Positions 40,301 to 48,416 of a stretch of DNA of 64,000 bases are shown here, piece after piece (position 1 is the stretch's first letter; every line of letters begins with the position of its first letter). Below the pieces are notes generated by a model. That model did no database searches, was not told the DNA's origin, and saw only the letters and a list, made by a program, of their open reading frames with translations. The translations under genes and the position numbers were made by a program. Where the stretch lies: assembly GCF_000378985.1 (NCBI RefSeq), contig NZ_KB905370.1:1221330-1285329 (forward strand). Direction: 5' to 3'. The stretch is from Ensifer sp. BR816 (GTDB taxonomy: Bacteria > Pseudomonadota > Alphaproteobacteria > Rhizobiales > Rhizobiaceae).

Positions 40301-40723
40301 GTCGAGCGGCTCCAGGTGAAGCTCGCGACCGGCAATCCTGATCGCTACATCGTCACCTGCAACGGCCGGCCGGTGCCGCTTTCGAAAACCGATACGAACG
40401 GCATCGCGGTTGCCGGCGTGCGCTACAAGGCCTGGCAGCCGGCATCCGGCCTGCACCCGGTGTTGCCGGTGAACACTCCCCTTACATTCGACGTTTATGA
40501 TACATGGTCGAATCGGGCGATCGGCGGCTGCGTCTACCATGTTGCGCATCCGGGCGGGCGTAACTATGAGACGTTCCCGGTCAACGGCAACGAGGCGGAG
40601 GCACGCCGGCTGGCGCGCTTCGAACCCTGGGGCCATACGACCGGCATGTATCGGCTGCGACTGGAGGCCCCATCGGCGGAGTTTCCCCTGACGCTCGACT
40701 TGAGGCGTCCGGCAGGAGTGTAA
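37397..40723 (+). CDS. Transglutaminase-DUF2126 protein of a predicted peptide-ligation cluster
   Basis: The 1108-residue protein starts with a bacterial transglutaminase N-terminal domain ([22 protein letters not shown]) and a transglutaminase-like cysteine protease core. Cys180 ([17 protein letters not shown]), His229 (DLHAWAEVY) and Asp245 (WVGLDPTSG) form the triad. From about 320 to the end is DUF2126 ([57 protein letters not shown]), which has the look of an amidoligase of glutamine-synthetase type. It ends TAA directly against the next ATG. Neighbours match a cluster predicted by comparative genomics to make or process peptides; no activity is established. Confidence 0.88.
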   Translation: MSIKASIYHLTHYKYDRPVRLSPQIIRLKPAAHSKTKVISHSLKVSPENHFVNLQQDPYGNYLARYVFPDPVTELKIEVDLVADMTVYNPFDFFVEEEAEHWPFRYPEDLSEDLKIYMTPEPAGERLSAFLSGVDRSRRRTIDMVVGLNSRLQQEIGYVIRMEPGVQLPEETLGLARGSCRDSSWLLVQILRNLGFAARFVSGYLIQLTPDLKALDGPSGTEYDFTDLHAWAEVYLPGAGWVGLDPTSGLLTGESHIPLAATPHFKNAAPISGGFFGDPDTKTDFAFDMKVARVAEHPRITKPFSDESWEALNALGNEVDRALADHDVRLTMGGEPTFVSIDDFESDEWNTAAVGPTKREKADALIRRLRERFAPGGFLHYGQGKWYPGESLPRWTFSLYWRRDGLPIWQRPELIAEERSRNGVTERDAERLLVAIAGELDLAADMVVPAYEDPAEWIVKEANLPDNVDPSNSKLKDPEERSRLARVFERGLTTPTGYVLPVQAWNSRASGRKWTSEKWQTRRGRIFLVPGDSPVGYRLPLGSLPYISPSAYPYINPLDPAVPRADLPDFAAEKGRTQQSRFQPAEEPQTPLPAARDEIGGSVRTAITVEPREGRLSVFMPPTTDIEEYLDLIASAERAAAALGLSVHIEGYPPPQDERVNVIRVAPDPGVIEVNIHPASTWQECVDITTAIYEEARQSRLGADKFMIDGRHTGTGGGNHVVVGGRNPNDSPFLRRPDLLKSIVLHWQRHPSLSYLFSGLFIGPTSQAPRIDEARHDSLYELEIALAQVPSPGAGRMPPLPWLVDRLFRNLLVDVTGNTHRAEICIDKLFSPDGPTGRLGLIEFRGFEMPPNARMSLAQQLLVRALIARFWKNPVEGGFVRWGTALHDRFMLPHHVWQDFLDVLADLRAHGFDFRSEWFEAQLEFRFPFCGEVEYEEAKLEIRQALEPWHVMGEQGAIGGTVRYVDSSVERLQVKLATGNPDRYIVTCNGRPVPLSKTDTNGIAVAGVRYKAWQPASGLHPVLPVNTPLTFDVYDTWSNRAIGGCVYHVAHPGGRNYETFPVNGNEAEARRLARFEPWGHTTGMYRLRLEAPSAEFPLTLDLRRPAGV

Positions 40724-43132
40724 ATGGCGAAGAAGCAGGCGGCAGAAGCAATAGACAAGGGACGGTCCCCTGGCGACCCGGTGTCGGGCTATCGCGCCCT
40801 GCCGGGCGTCGCCGACGAGATGCTCGACCCGCAGGGCAACGTCCGGCCGGTATGGCAGCGGCTGCTTGCAGCGCTCGGCCGCATGGACGAAACGGAGCTC
40901 GCCAACCGCTTCGCCCGCGCTGACCGCTACCTGCGCGACGCCGGCGTCTTCTATCGCGCCTACGGCAAGGGAGACACCGAACGAAGCTGGCCGCTTTCGC
41001 ACATACCGGTGCTGATCGACGAAACCGAATGGGCCGCCGTATCCGCCGGCTTGATCCAGCGGGCGGAACTGCTGGAACAGGTAGTTGCGGATATCTATGG
41101 CGAGAACCGGCTTGTCCGCGAAGGCCTGCTGCCGCCGGCGCTCGTCGCCTCCAATCCGCAGTTCCTGCGCCCGCTGGTCGGCGTCAAGCCGGCAGACGGA
41201 CATTTTCTGCACTTCTGTACCTTCGAGATCGGGCGCGGTCCGGACGGCAATTGGTGGGTTCTTTCCGACCGGACCGAGGCGCCCTCCGGCGCCGGCTTTG
41301 CGCTTGAAAACCGCGTGGCGACGACGCGCGCCTTTTCCAACCTCTACGCCGAAACCCACGTCCACCGTCTGGCAAGCTTCTTCGGGGCGTTCCGCGATAC
41401 CCTCCAGGCTCAAAAGCTGCATCCGGACGACCGCATCGCCGTGCTCTCGCCCGGCATTGCCAACGAAACCTATTTCGAGCATGCCTATATCGCCCGCTAT
41501 CTCGGCTTCATGCTCCTTGAAGGCGAGGACCTGACGGTCGTCGGCGGCCGGGTGATGGTGCGCACCGTCGCCGGCCTGAAGCCGATCGGCGTGCTCTGGC
41601 GCCGCCTCGACGCCTCCTTTGCCGATCCACTCGAACTCGATCAATCCTCGCACATCGGCACGCCCGGCCTCGTCGAAGCGCTTCGGGCCGGCTCCGTCTC
41701 GATCGTCAACGCGATCGGCTCCGGCATTCTCGAGACGCGCGCCTTTCTCGCCTTCATGCCGACGCTCTGTCGCCATCTGCTCGGAGAAGAGCAGAAACTG
41801 CCGTCGATCGCCACCTGGTGGTGCGGGCAGGAACCGGAGCGCCAGCACGTCGCGAGCAATATCGAGGGCATGGTCATCGGCCCGGCCTATTCGACGCGGC
41901 CCTTCTTCGACGACAACGGGCAATCGATGCTCGGTGCCGCGCTGCGCGAAACCACCAGGACTTCGGCCGCCGAATGGCTGGCCGCAGGCGGCGGCAAGCT
42001 CGTCGGCCAGGAGGTGGTGACGCTGTCGACGACACCGGCTTGGGTGCGCGGCCGGCTGACGCCGCGGCCGATGAGCTTGCGCGTCTTTGCGGCGCGCACC
42101 CGCGACGGCTGGCAGATCATGCCGGGCGGCTTCGCCCGCATCGGCTCCGGCGACGACGTGGCGGCAATCGCCATGCAGGCCGGCGGCACCGCCGCCGACG
42201 TCTGGATCGTCAGCGACAAGCCTGTCGAGCGCACGACGCTGTTCCCGGCGGAGGAGAGCTTCACCCGCAACTTGCCGGGCAGCCTGCCGAGTCGCGCGGC
42301 GGACAATCTCTTCTGGCTCGGACGCTATATCGAGCGGGCGGAGGGTGCGCTCCGGATTCTGCGCGCCTGGCACGCGCGTTTTGCCGAAGCGGCAGATCCG
42401 AACATGCCGCTCCTGAAGGATGTCAGCAACTATCTGTCCGCGCTTGATATCAGTGCGCGCCAACCGGTGCCGGCCAGCTTGCTTGCCAATATCGACAGCG
42501 CCCTCTTCAGCGCCGGCAACATCCGCGACCGGTTCTCCCCCGATGGCTGGCTCGCCCTGAACGACCTGTCGAAAACGGCGCGGAGGTTCCATGCGACCGT
42601 GCAGGCCGGCGACGACGCGACCCACGCGATGACCATCCTCTTGCGCAAGCTTGCGGGCTTTGCCGGCCTCGTCCACGAAAACATGTATCGTTTTACCGGC
42701 TGGCGCTTCCTGTCGGTCGGGCGCTATCTCGAGCGCGGCCTTCACATGACGCGGCTGCTCGGGCACATGTCCGGACCCGAGGCTCCGGACGGGGCCTACG
42801 ACATGCTGCTCGAGATCGGCGACAGCGTCATGACCCATCGCCGCCGCTACAACGTCAACACGGCCGCCCTGACGGTCACCGATCTGCTGGCGCTCGATCC
42901 GCTCAATCCACGCTCGGTGCTTTTCCAGTTGAACGAGATCAAGACGGAGGTCGAGCTCCTGCCGAACGCGTTCGTCAACGGCCAGATGTCGCCCTTCTAC
43001 CGGGAAACGATGCGGCTTCATTCCGGTCTGGCGGTGATGACGCCGGAAGCGATGAACGCGGCGGTCTACAAGCGGCTCGAACAGGATCTCGAGAGACTGT
43101 CGGACCTGCTCGCGCAAACCTATCTCGGCTAG
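40724..43132 (+). CDS. Circularly permuted ATP-grasp fused to alpha-E domain
   Basis: The 802-residue protein joins two units. Residues about 15-480 are the circularly permuted type 2 ATP-grasp (DUF404/DUF407): LIQRAELLEQVVADIYGENRLVREGLLPP, then WWVLSDRTEAPSGAGFALENR and RVMVRTVAGLKPIGVLWRRLD. From about 515 (LPSRAADNLFWLGRYIERAEGALRILR) to the end is the helical alpha-E (DUF403) domain. In many bacteria these are separate neighbouring genes. ATP-grasp enzymes join a carboxylate to an amine, so this is the probable peptide-bond-forming part of the cluster. AGGAG lies eight bases before the ATG, inside the upstream gene. Confidence 0.9.
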   Translation: MAKKQAAEAIDKGRSPGDPVSGYRALPGVADEMLDPQGNVRPVWQRLLAALGRMDETELANRFARADRYLRDAGVFYRAYGKGDTERSWPLSHIPVLIDETEWAAVSAGLIQRAELLEQVVADIYGENRLVREGLLPPALVASNPQFLRPLVGVKPADGHFLHFCTFEIGRGPDGNWWVLSDRTEAPSGAGFALENRVATTRAFSNLYAETHVHRLASFFGAFRDTLQAQKLHPDDRIAVLSPGIANETYFEHAYIARYLGFMLLEGEDLTVVGGRVMVRTVAGLKPIGVLWRRLDASFADPLELDQSSHIGTPGLVEALRAGSVSIVNAIGSGILETRAFLAFMPTLCRHLLGEEQKLPSIATWWCGQEPERQHVASNIEGMVIGPAYSTRPFFDDNGQSMLGAALRETTRTSAAEWLAAGGGKLVGQEVVTLSTTPAWVRGRLTPRPMSLRVFAARTRDGWQIMPGGFARIGSGDDVAAIAMQAGGTAADVWIVSDKPVERTTLFPAEESFTRNLPGSLPSRAADNLFWLGRYIERAEGALRILRAWHARFAEAADPNMPLLKDVSNYLSALDISARQPVPASLLANIDSALFSAGNIRDRFSPDGWLALNDLSKTARRFHATVQAGDDATHAMTILLRKLAGFAGLVHENMYRFTGWRFLSVGRYLERGLHMTRLLGHMSGPEAPDGAYDMLLEIGDSVMTHRRRYNVNTAALTVTDLLALDPLNPRSVLFQLNEIKTEVELLPNAFVNGQMSPFYRETMRLHSGLAVMTPEAMNAAVYKRLEQDLERLSDLLAQTYLG

Positions 43133-43173
43133 AATGGTATAAGGCGGCATGGCGGCTAACGAAGCACGCGAAC

Positions 43174-43328
43174 ACCCCTCCCCAACCCCTCCCCACGAGG
43201 GGGAGGGGCTCTCTATGCCGCACCCTCCCCTCCTCGCCGTCAGCCTTTGTCGGCGCAAGCTTGGAATGACAGGCGATCGCCGCGGGCGCCTAGCCCCTCC
43301 CCCTTGTGGGGAGGGGTTGGTGAGGGGT
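43174..43328. repeat. Long imperfect inverted repeat of C/G-rich rhizobial type
   Basis: Arms at 43174-43210 and 43292-43328 are reverse complements over 37 bases with two mismatches (35 of 37). Each arm is made of runs such as CCCCTCCCC and GGGGAGGGG, so each can also fold alone. It lies between the ATP-grasp and second transglutaminase genes and could form a large hairpin in their common mRNA. Confidence 0.8.
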
Positions 43329-43380
43329 TTCAACCACGAATCGAGACTGCATCGGGATCGGACGAAGGGCGTCACTTCGC

Positions 43381-44259
43381 ATGCTCTATGACATCAATCT
43401 GAAGATCACCTACGGTTACGAGGTTCCGGTGAGCGGCGGCCGCCATCTCGTGCGCGTGCTGCCCGCTTCGATCCCGGGCCGCCAGCGCCTCATCGCGGGC
43501 TCCGTCACGGTTCAGCCTGCGCCCGGCGAGCGGTCGGAGAGCGTCGATTTCTTCGCCAACGCCACCACCTCCATCCTGTTCCGCTCCGTGCACGAGCATC
43601 TGGTCATTCGCATGCAGGCGCGCGTCCAGGCCGAAGCAACGGCGCTCACTGCCGATTTCTCGCCGCCGCTCACCGGCCTGCCCTCGCAGCTCGCCGCCTG
43701 CTGGTCGATCGATGCCGACTCGCCGCATCATTTCATCGGCCCCAGCCCGCTGCTGCCGGAAGCCGCGGAAATCGCCGCCTATGCGTGCGAGATCGCGGGG
43801 GAGAACATGACGGTCTGCCAGATCGGCGCCGCCATCTGCGGGCGCATCCACCGCGATTTTGCCTACGATGCCGAGGCGACGACCGTGACCACGACGCCTG
43901 CCGAGGCCTTCAAGCTGAAGCGCGGCGTCTGCCAGGATTTTACCCATGTGATGATCGTGGCGCTGCGCAGCCTCGGCATCCCGGCCGGCTATGTCAGCGG
44001 GTTCCTCAGAACCCTGCCGCCGCCCGGCAAGGAGCGGCTCGAAGGCGCCGACGCGATGCATGCCTGGGTCCGCTTCTGGTGCGGCACAACCGGTGGCTGG
44101 ATGGAACTCGATCCGACCAACAATATCCCGGCGGGCACCGACCATATCGTCGTCGGCCATGGACGCGATTATGGCGACGTGGCGCCGGTCATCGGTGTGC
44201 TGAAAAGCTACGGCACCCACACAACCGAACAGGCCGTCGACGTCATTCCCGTGGAATGA
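43381..44259 (+). CDS. Transglutaminase-like cysteine protease family protein
   Basis: The 292-residue protein repeats the fold of the first part of the 37397 gene: an N-terminal beta domain (LYDINLKITYGYEVPVSGGRHLVRVLP) and the catalytic core. Cys184 (KRGVCQDFTHVMIVALRSLGIPAGYVSG, split), His227 (DAMHAWVRFWCG) and Asp244 (GWMELDPTNN) form the triad. It could hydrolyse or transfer peptide bonds made by the neighbouring ATP-grasp enzyme. In related clusters a proteasome-like Ntn peptidase gene often follows; here the next gene is unrelated. A 248-bp gap with an inverted repeat precedes it. Confidence 0.88.
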   Translation: MLYDINLKITYGYEVPVSGGRHLVRVLPASIPGRQRLIAGSVTVQPAPGERSESVDFFANATTSILFRSVHEHLVIRMQARVQAEATALTADFSPPLTGLPSQLAACWSIDADSPHHFIGPSPLLPEAAEIAAYACEIAGENMTVCQIGAAICGRIHRDFAYDAEATTVTTTPAEAFKLKRGVCQDFTHVMIVALRSLGIPAGYVSGFLRTLPPPGKERLEGADAMHAWVRFWCGTTGGWMELDPTNNIPAGTDHIVVGHGRDYGDVAPVIGVLKSYGTHTTEQAVDVIPVE

Positions 44260-44434
44260 TCCGAAACGGCACGACGCGTGCCATTTCCGCACAGATCGCC
44301 ATCACAAAATGCCCCCAAGAGGCAGGGGCTTTCTGCCGGTTTCGTTAAGATTGCAGCGATTGTCTCAATCGGACTGTAACGCATCACCACTAGTGTCATA
44401 GGCGAAAAGCTACAACGTGTGGGGGTGCACAAGT

Positions 44435-45676
44435 ATGGGAAGACGGTCCATGATCGGCCGGTCCTTCATCACGATGCTCAAGGACCGGGGCGGGAATTTT
44501 GGAATGATGACGGCGGTCGCGGCGCCGCTGCTTCTCGCAGCCGGCGGCGTTTCGATCGACATGGCCAACATGCTGATGACGAAGAACCAGCTCCAGGATG
44601 CGACCGACGCGGCCGCACTTGCGGCGGCGTCCGCGCTTGTCTCGGATGAACAGCCGGATATCGCCGCCGCCAAGGAGATCGCCCGCAAGTTCCTGAGGAC
44701 CCAGGGCGGCGGCACGACATCGCCCGATGATCCGGCCGAAAGCGGAGAGGGAACTCCCTCCGAAGCCGCATCGTCGACACCCGACTGGGACGACGTCAAC
44801 ACGCTTGCGGTGAACATCACGGAAACGCCGAACGGTGCCAAGGGAAAGATCTTCCAGGTCACCGTGACCAACAAGCGCGTCATCGACTTCAACGCCATGA
44901 CGCGCCTGCTCGGCACGGACTCGATCGAGCTGGAGGCCAGCTCCACGGCCGAAAGCGCCACCGAGACCAAGAACGCGCTGTCGATGTTTCTCGTCCTCGA
45001 TCGGTCCGGCTCGATGGCATGGAAGACGAACACCATCAACACGGCAAAGACGAGCTGCCCCAACTATACCGAGTCCAACTGGAGCAGGTACCCCTATCTG
45101 AGGGCGAGCAGCCCCTGCTACGTCACCAAGATCGACGCGCTGAAGACTGCCGTCAGCGACCTGCTGGCGCAGTTGCTGGTCGCGGACCCAGATCAGATCT
45201 ATGTCCGTACCGCCGCGGTCTCCTACAACGCTTCGCAGGATGCGGCAGGTACACTCGCCTGGGGAACGACCGGGGCCGCGGCCTACGTCAATGCGCTGGT
45301 CGCAACCGGCGGCACCGCATCAGGCAGCGCCTTCAAGACGGCCTACCAAAAGGTCATCGCGGACACGGAAAACACCGCGCACGCCGCCAAGAACGGCCAG
45401 GTGCCGACGAAATACATCGTCTTCATGACCGATGGCGAGAACAACTACGCCAATGACGATACGGTTACCAAGCAATGGTGCGACACCGCCAAGGCCAACA
45501 AGGTCGAGATCTACAGCGTCGCGTTCATGGCCCCGCAGCGCGGCCAGGAGTTGCTGAAATACTGTGCCACGTCGTCCTCGTATTATTTCGAGGCCGAGGA
45601 AACCGCAGACCTCGTCGCGGCCTTCAAGGCGATCGGCGAGCGCGCCTCGGCGATGGTTTCCCGCCTCACGAAATGA
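44435..45676 (+). CDS. TadG-like pilus-assembly protein with von Willebrand A domain
   Basis: The 413-residue protein starts with a TadE/TadG-type segment, RGGNFGMMTAVAAPLLLAAGGVSIDMANM (split, about 18-46). This is a single membrane helix followed by the conserved D-A-A-A-L-A-A-A pattern of pseudopilin-like proteins. From about 180 a VWA domain follows with a MIDAS site DRSGSM (189-194) and FMTDGENNY. Two cysteines in SCPNY ... SSPCY may form a disulfide outside the membrane. Such proteins take part in Flp/Tad pili or surface adhesion, but no other tad gene is in the window. ATG 44435 is chosen over the start at 44417 since GGGGG lies before it. Confidence 0.82.
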   Translation: MGRRSMIGRSFITMLKDRGGNFGMMTAVAAPLLLAAGGVSIDMANMLMTKNQLQDATDAAALAAASALVSDEQPDIAAAKEIARKFLRTQGGGTTSPDDPAESGEGTPSEAASSTPDWDDVNTLAVNITETPNGAKGKIFQVTVTNKRVIDFNAMTRLLGTDSIELEASSTAESATETKNALSMFLVLDRSGSMAWKTNTINTAKTSCPNYTESNWSRYPYLRASSPCYVTKIDALKTAVSDLLAQLLVADPDQIYVRTAAVSYNASQDAAGTLAWGTTGAAAYVNALVATGGTASGSAFKTAYQKVIADTENTAHAAKNGQVPTKYIVFMTDGENNYANDDTVTKQWCDTAKANKVEIYSVAFMAPQRGQELLKYCATSSSYYFEAEETADLVAAFKAIGERASAMVSRLTK

Positions 45677-45745
45677 TCTGAGCCGGGAGAGCTTTGCGAT
45701 CTTCGGTCGCTCCGCCCGTAAACGTCGCTCTCCGTGAGTTTTGCC

Positions 45746-45777
45746 ATGCCGTTCGGCCTTTGCCGGACGGCATTTTT
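45746..45777 (+). terminator. Intrinsic terminator after the TadG-like gene
   Basis: ATGCCGTTCGGC (45746-45757) and GCCGGACGGCAT (45762-45773) pair over a 4-base loop with one mismatch, followed by five T residues. Confidence 0.82.
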
Positions 45778-45950
45778 CTTTCTGCGAAACTATTGAAATA
45801 GCAGCCTAAGTGCATCCACGCCTACCATCGGAGTTTTCTAATCCATTTAAAAACACCTGTTGCAAGCGCTTCGGATCGATGCATAAATGCCTTTTCGCGG
45901 CCGGTTCGGCTCACGGTTTCCTGAAGTGCAACAAGGGTTTGACAGTTCTC

Positions 45951-48416
45951 ATGATGAATCGGCTCTCCACCAACGAACTGCCGCAGCCGGCACTGAGATC
46001 CTCCGAACCGGGCCAGCTCGCCGTCGAGATTCTCGAGCGCCTCAAATACCGCATCGGCAAGGATCCCAAGGTCGCAAAGCCGCATGATTGGCTGACCGCC
46101 GCCATCCTGGTTGCCCGCGACCGCATCACCGACAAGTGGATGGAGTCGACGCGCAAGACCTATGCAACCGGGGCGAAGCGGGTCTACTACCTCTCACTGG
46201 AATTTCTCATCGGTCGCCTGATGCGCGACGCCATGACGAATATCGGCCTGATGGACGAGATGCGTGACGCGCTTGCCTCGCTGGGCGTCGATATCGACGT
46301 GATCGCCCAACTCGAGCCAGACGCCGCCCTCGGCAATGGCGGTCTCGGGCGCCTCGCCGCCTGTTTCATGGAATCGATGGCGACCGTCGACGTCCCCGCC
46401 TATGGCTACGGCATTCGTTATGCGAACGGCATGTTCCGACAGCAGATGGCCGACGGCTGGCAGGTGGAACTGCCCGAAACCTGGCTGGCCCATGGCAATC
46501 CCTGGGAATTCGAGCGGCGCGAGAGCTCCTATGAAATCGGTTTCGGCGGCAGCGTCGAGACGGTCAATATCGACGAAGAGGTTCAGCGCTACGTCTGGAA
46601 GCCGGCGGAACGGGTGATCGCCACGGCCTTCGACACGCCGGCCGTCGGCTGGCGGGCGAAACGCGTGAACACCTTGCGGCTCTGGGGCGCCCAGCCGATC
46701 GATCCGATCCTGCTCGACGCCTTCAATGCCGGCGACCACATCGGGGCGCTGCGCGAAAGCAACAAGGCAGAGTCGCTGACACGCGTGCTTTACCCGGCCG
46801 ACGCTACGCCGTCGGGTCAGGAATTGCGCCTTCGGCAGGAATATTTCTTCTCCTCCGCCTCGCTGCAGGACATCCTGCGCCGGCATCTGCAGCAATATCC
46901 CGACTTCACGTCGCTGCCGGACGCGGTCGCCATCCAGCTCAACGACACCCATCCGGCAGTGTCCGTCGCCGAACTGATACGCCTGCTGACCGACATCCAT
47001 GGGCTCGGTTTCGAAGAGGCCTGGGATATTACCCGGCGGACCTTCGCCTACACCAACCACACGCTGCTGCCGGAAGCGCTCGAAAGCTGGCCGGTGCCGC
47101 TCTTCGAGCGGCTGTTGCCCCGCCACATGCAGATCGTCTACGCGATCAATGCGAAGGTTCTCATCGAGGCGCGCAGGCAGAAGCATGCGGCCGACGAGGA
47201 AATCCGCAGCATCTCGCTCATTGACGAAACGGGAGAGCGTCGGGTGCGCATGGGCAATCTCGCCTTTGTCGGCTCGCATTCGATCAACGGCGTCTCGGCG
47301 CTGCACACGGAGCTGATGAAGGAGACGGTGTTTGCCAATCTGCACCGCCTTTACCCGGACCGCATCAACAACAAGACCAACGGCATAGCGCCGCGCCGCT
47401 GGCTGATGCAGTGCAATCCCGGCCTTTTCGGGCTGATCCGCGAAGCGATCGGTGACGAGTTCGTCGACAATACCGAAGCGCTGCAGGCGCTCGACGCCTT
47501 TGCCGACAAGGCGGACTTCCAGGAAAACTTCGCCGCCGTCAAGCGCGCAAACAAGGTTAGGCTGGCGAAGCTGGTCCAGGCAACCCTCGGGATCCGGCTC
47601 GATCCTTCGGCAATGTTCGACATCCAGATCAAGCGCATCCACGAATACAAGCGCCAGCTGCTGAACATCATTGAGGCGGTGGCGCTCTACGACCAGATCC
47701 GCTCGCATCCGGAACTCGACTGGGTGCCGCGCGTCAAGCTCTTCGCCGGCAAGGCGGCGCCGAGCTATCACAACGCCAAGCTGATCATCAAGCTTGCCAA
47801 TGATGTCGCCCGCGTCATCAACAACGACCCGGCGGTGCGCGGCCTGCTGAAAATCGTCTTCATACCCAACTACAACGTCTCGCTCGCCGAGGTCATGGTT
47901 CCGGCCGCCGACCTCTCCGAGCAGATCTCGACGGCCGGCATGGAGGCGTCGGGCACCGGCAACATGAAGTTCGCGCTGAACGGCGCGCTGACCATCGGTA
48001 CGCTCGACGGCGCCAATGTCGAGATGCGCGACTGGGTCGGCGAGGAAAACATCAAGATTTTCGGCATGACCGCCGAGGAGGTGGCGAAGGCGCGGGCCGA
48101 GGGACACAACCCACGGGCCGTCATCGAAGGGTCGCGCGAGCTGTCGCAGGCGCTCTCGGCGATCGCCTCCGGCGTATTCTCCCCGGACGATCGCAACCGC
48201 TTCGCCGGCCTCGTCGAGGGCATCTACAACCATGACTGGTTCATGGTCGCTGCCGATTTCGAAGCCTATGCCAGGGCGCAGCGCGAGGTCGACAAGCTCT
48301 GGACCGCCCCGTCCGACTGGTATTCGAAGACGATCCGCAACACCGCGCGCATGGGCTGGTTCTCGTCCGATCGCACGATCCGGCAGTATGCCGGTGAAAT
48401 CTGGAGAGCTGGATGA
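45951..48416 (+). CDS. glgP: Glycogen phosphorylase
   Basis: The ~821-residue PLP enzyme releases glucose-1-phosphate from glycogen. YYLSLEFLIGRLMRDAM, LEPDAALGNGGLGRLAACFMES, QIKRIHEYKRQLLN and the PLP-lysine region EASGTGNMKFALNGALTIGTLDGANVE (split) are diagnostic, and the length is normal. It is the first gene of glgP-glgB-glgC-glgA-pgm-glgX. Start ATG 45951 or 45954 fits the family; no strong ribosome site is present. The open frame back to 45810 is not supported. Its stop overlaps the glgB start as ATGA, so the two are translationally coupled. Confidence 0.95.
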   Translation: MMNRLSTNELPQPALRSSEPGQLAVEILERLKYRIGKDPKVAKPHDWLTAAILVARDRITDKWMESTRKTYATGAKRVYYLSLEFLIGRLMRDAMTNIGLMDEMRDALASLGVDIDVIAQLEPDAALGNGGLGRLAACFMESMATVDVPAYGYGIRYANGMFRQQMADGWQVELPETWLAHGNPWEFERRESSYEIGFGGSVETVNIDEEVQRYVWKPAERVIATAFDTPAVGWRAKRVNTLRLWGAQPIDPILLDAFNAGDHIGALRESNKAESLTRVLYPADATPSGQELRLRQEYFFSSASLQDILRRHLQQYPDFTSLPDAVAIQLNDTHPAVSVAELIRLLTDIHGLGFEEAWDITRRTFAYTNHTLLPEALESWPVPLFERLLPRHMQIVYAINAKVLIEARRQKHAADEEIRSISLIDETGERRVRMGNLAFVGSHSINGVSALHTELMKETVFANLHRLYPDRINNKTNGIAPRRWLMQCNPGLFGLIREAIGDEFVDNTEALQALDAFADKADFQENFAAVKRANKVRLAKLVQATLGIRLDPSAMFDIQIKRIHEYKRQLLNIIEAVALYDQIRSHPELDWVPRVKLFAGKAAPSYHNAKLIIKLANDVARVINNDPAVRGLLKIVFIPNYNVSLAEVMVPAADLSEQISTAGMEASGTGNMKFALNGALTIGTLDGANVEMRDWVGEENIKIFGMTAEEVAKARAEGHNPRAVIEGSRELSQALSAIASGVFSPDDRNRFAGLVEGIYNHDWFMVAADFEAYARAQREVDKLWTAPSDWYSKTIRNTARMGWFSSDRTIRQYAGEIWRAG

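Noticed and set aside
39134..43375. 1413-residue minus-strand ORF opposite the DUF2126 and ATP-grasp genes
   Set aside because: It is a GC-rich shadow: low-complexity Arg/Gly/Ala translation with no family motif, and its opposite strand holds two well-recognised proteins.
45810..45950. N-terminal extension of GlgP
   Set aside because: The 47 extra residues do not fit the family and no ribosome site precedes them. The usual start is at 45951/45954.
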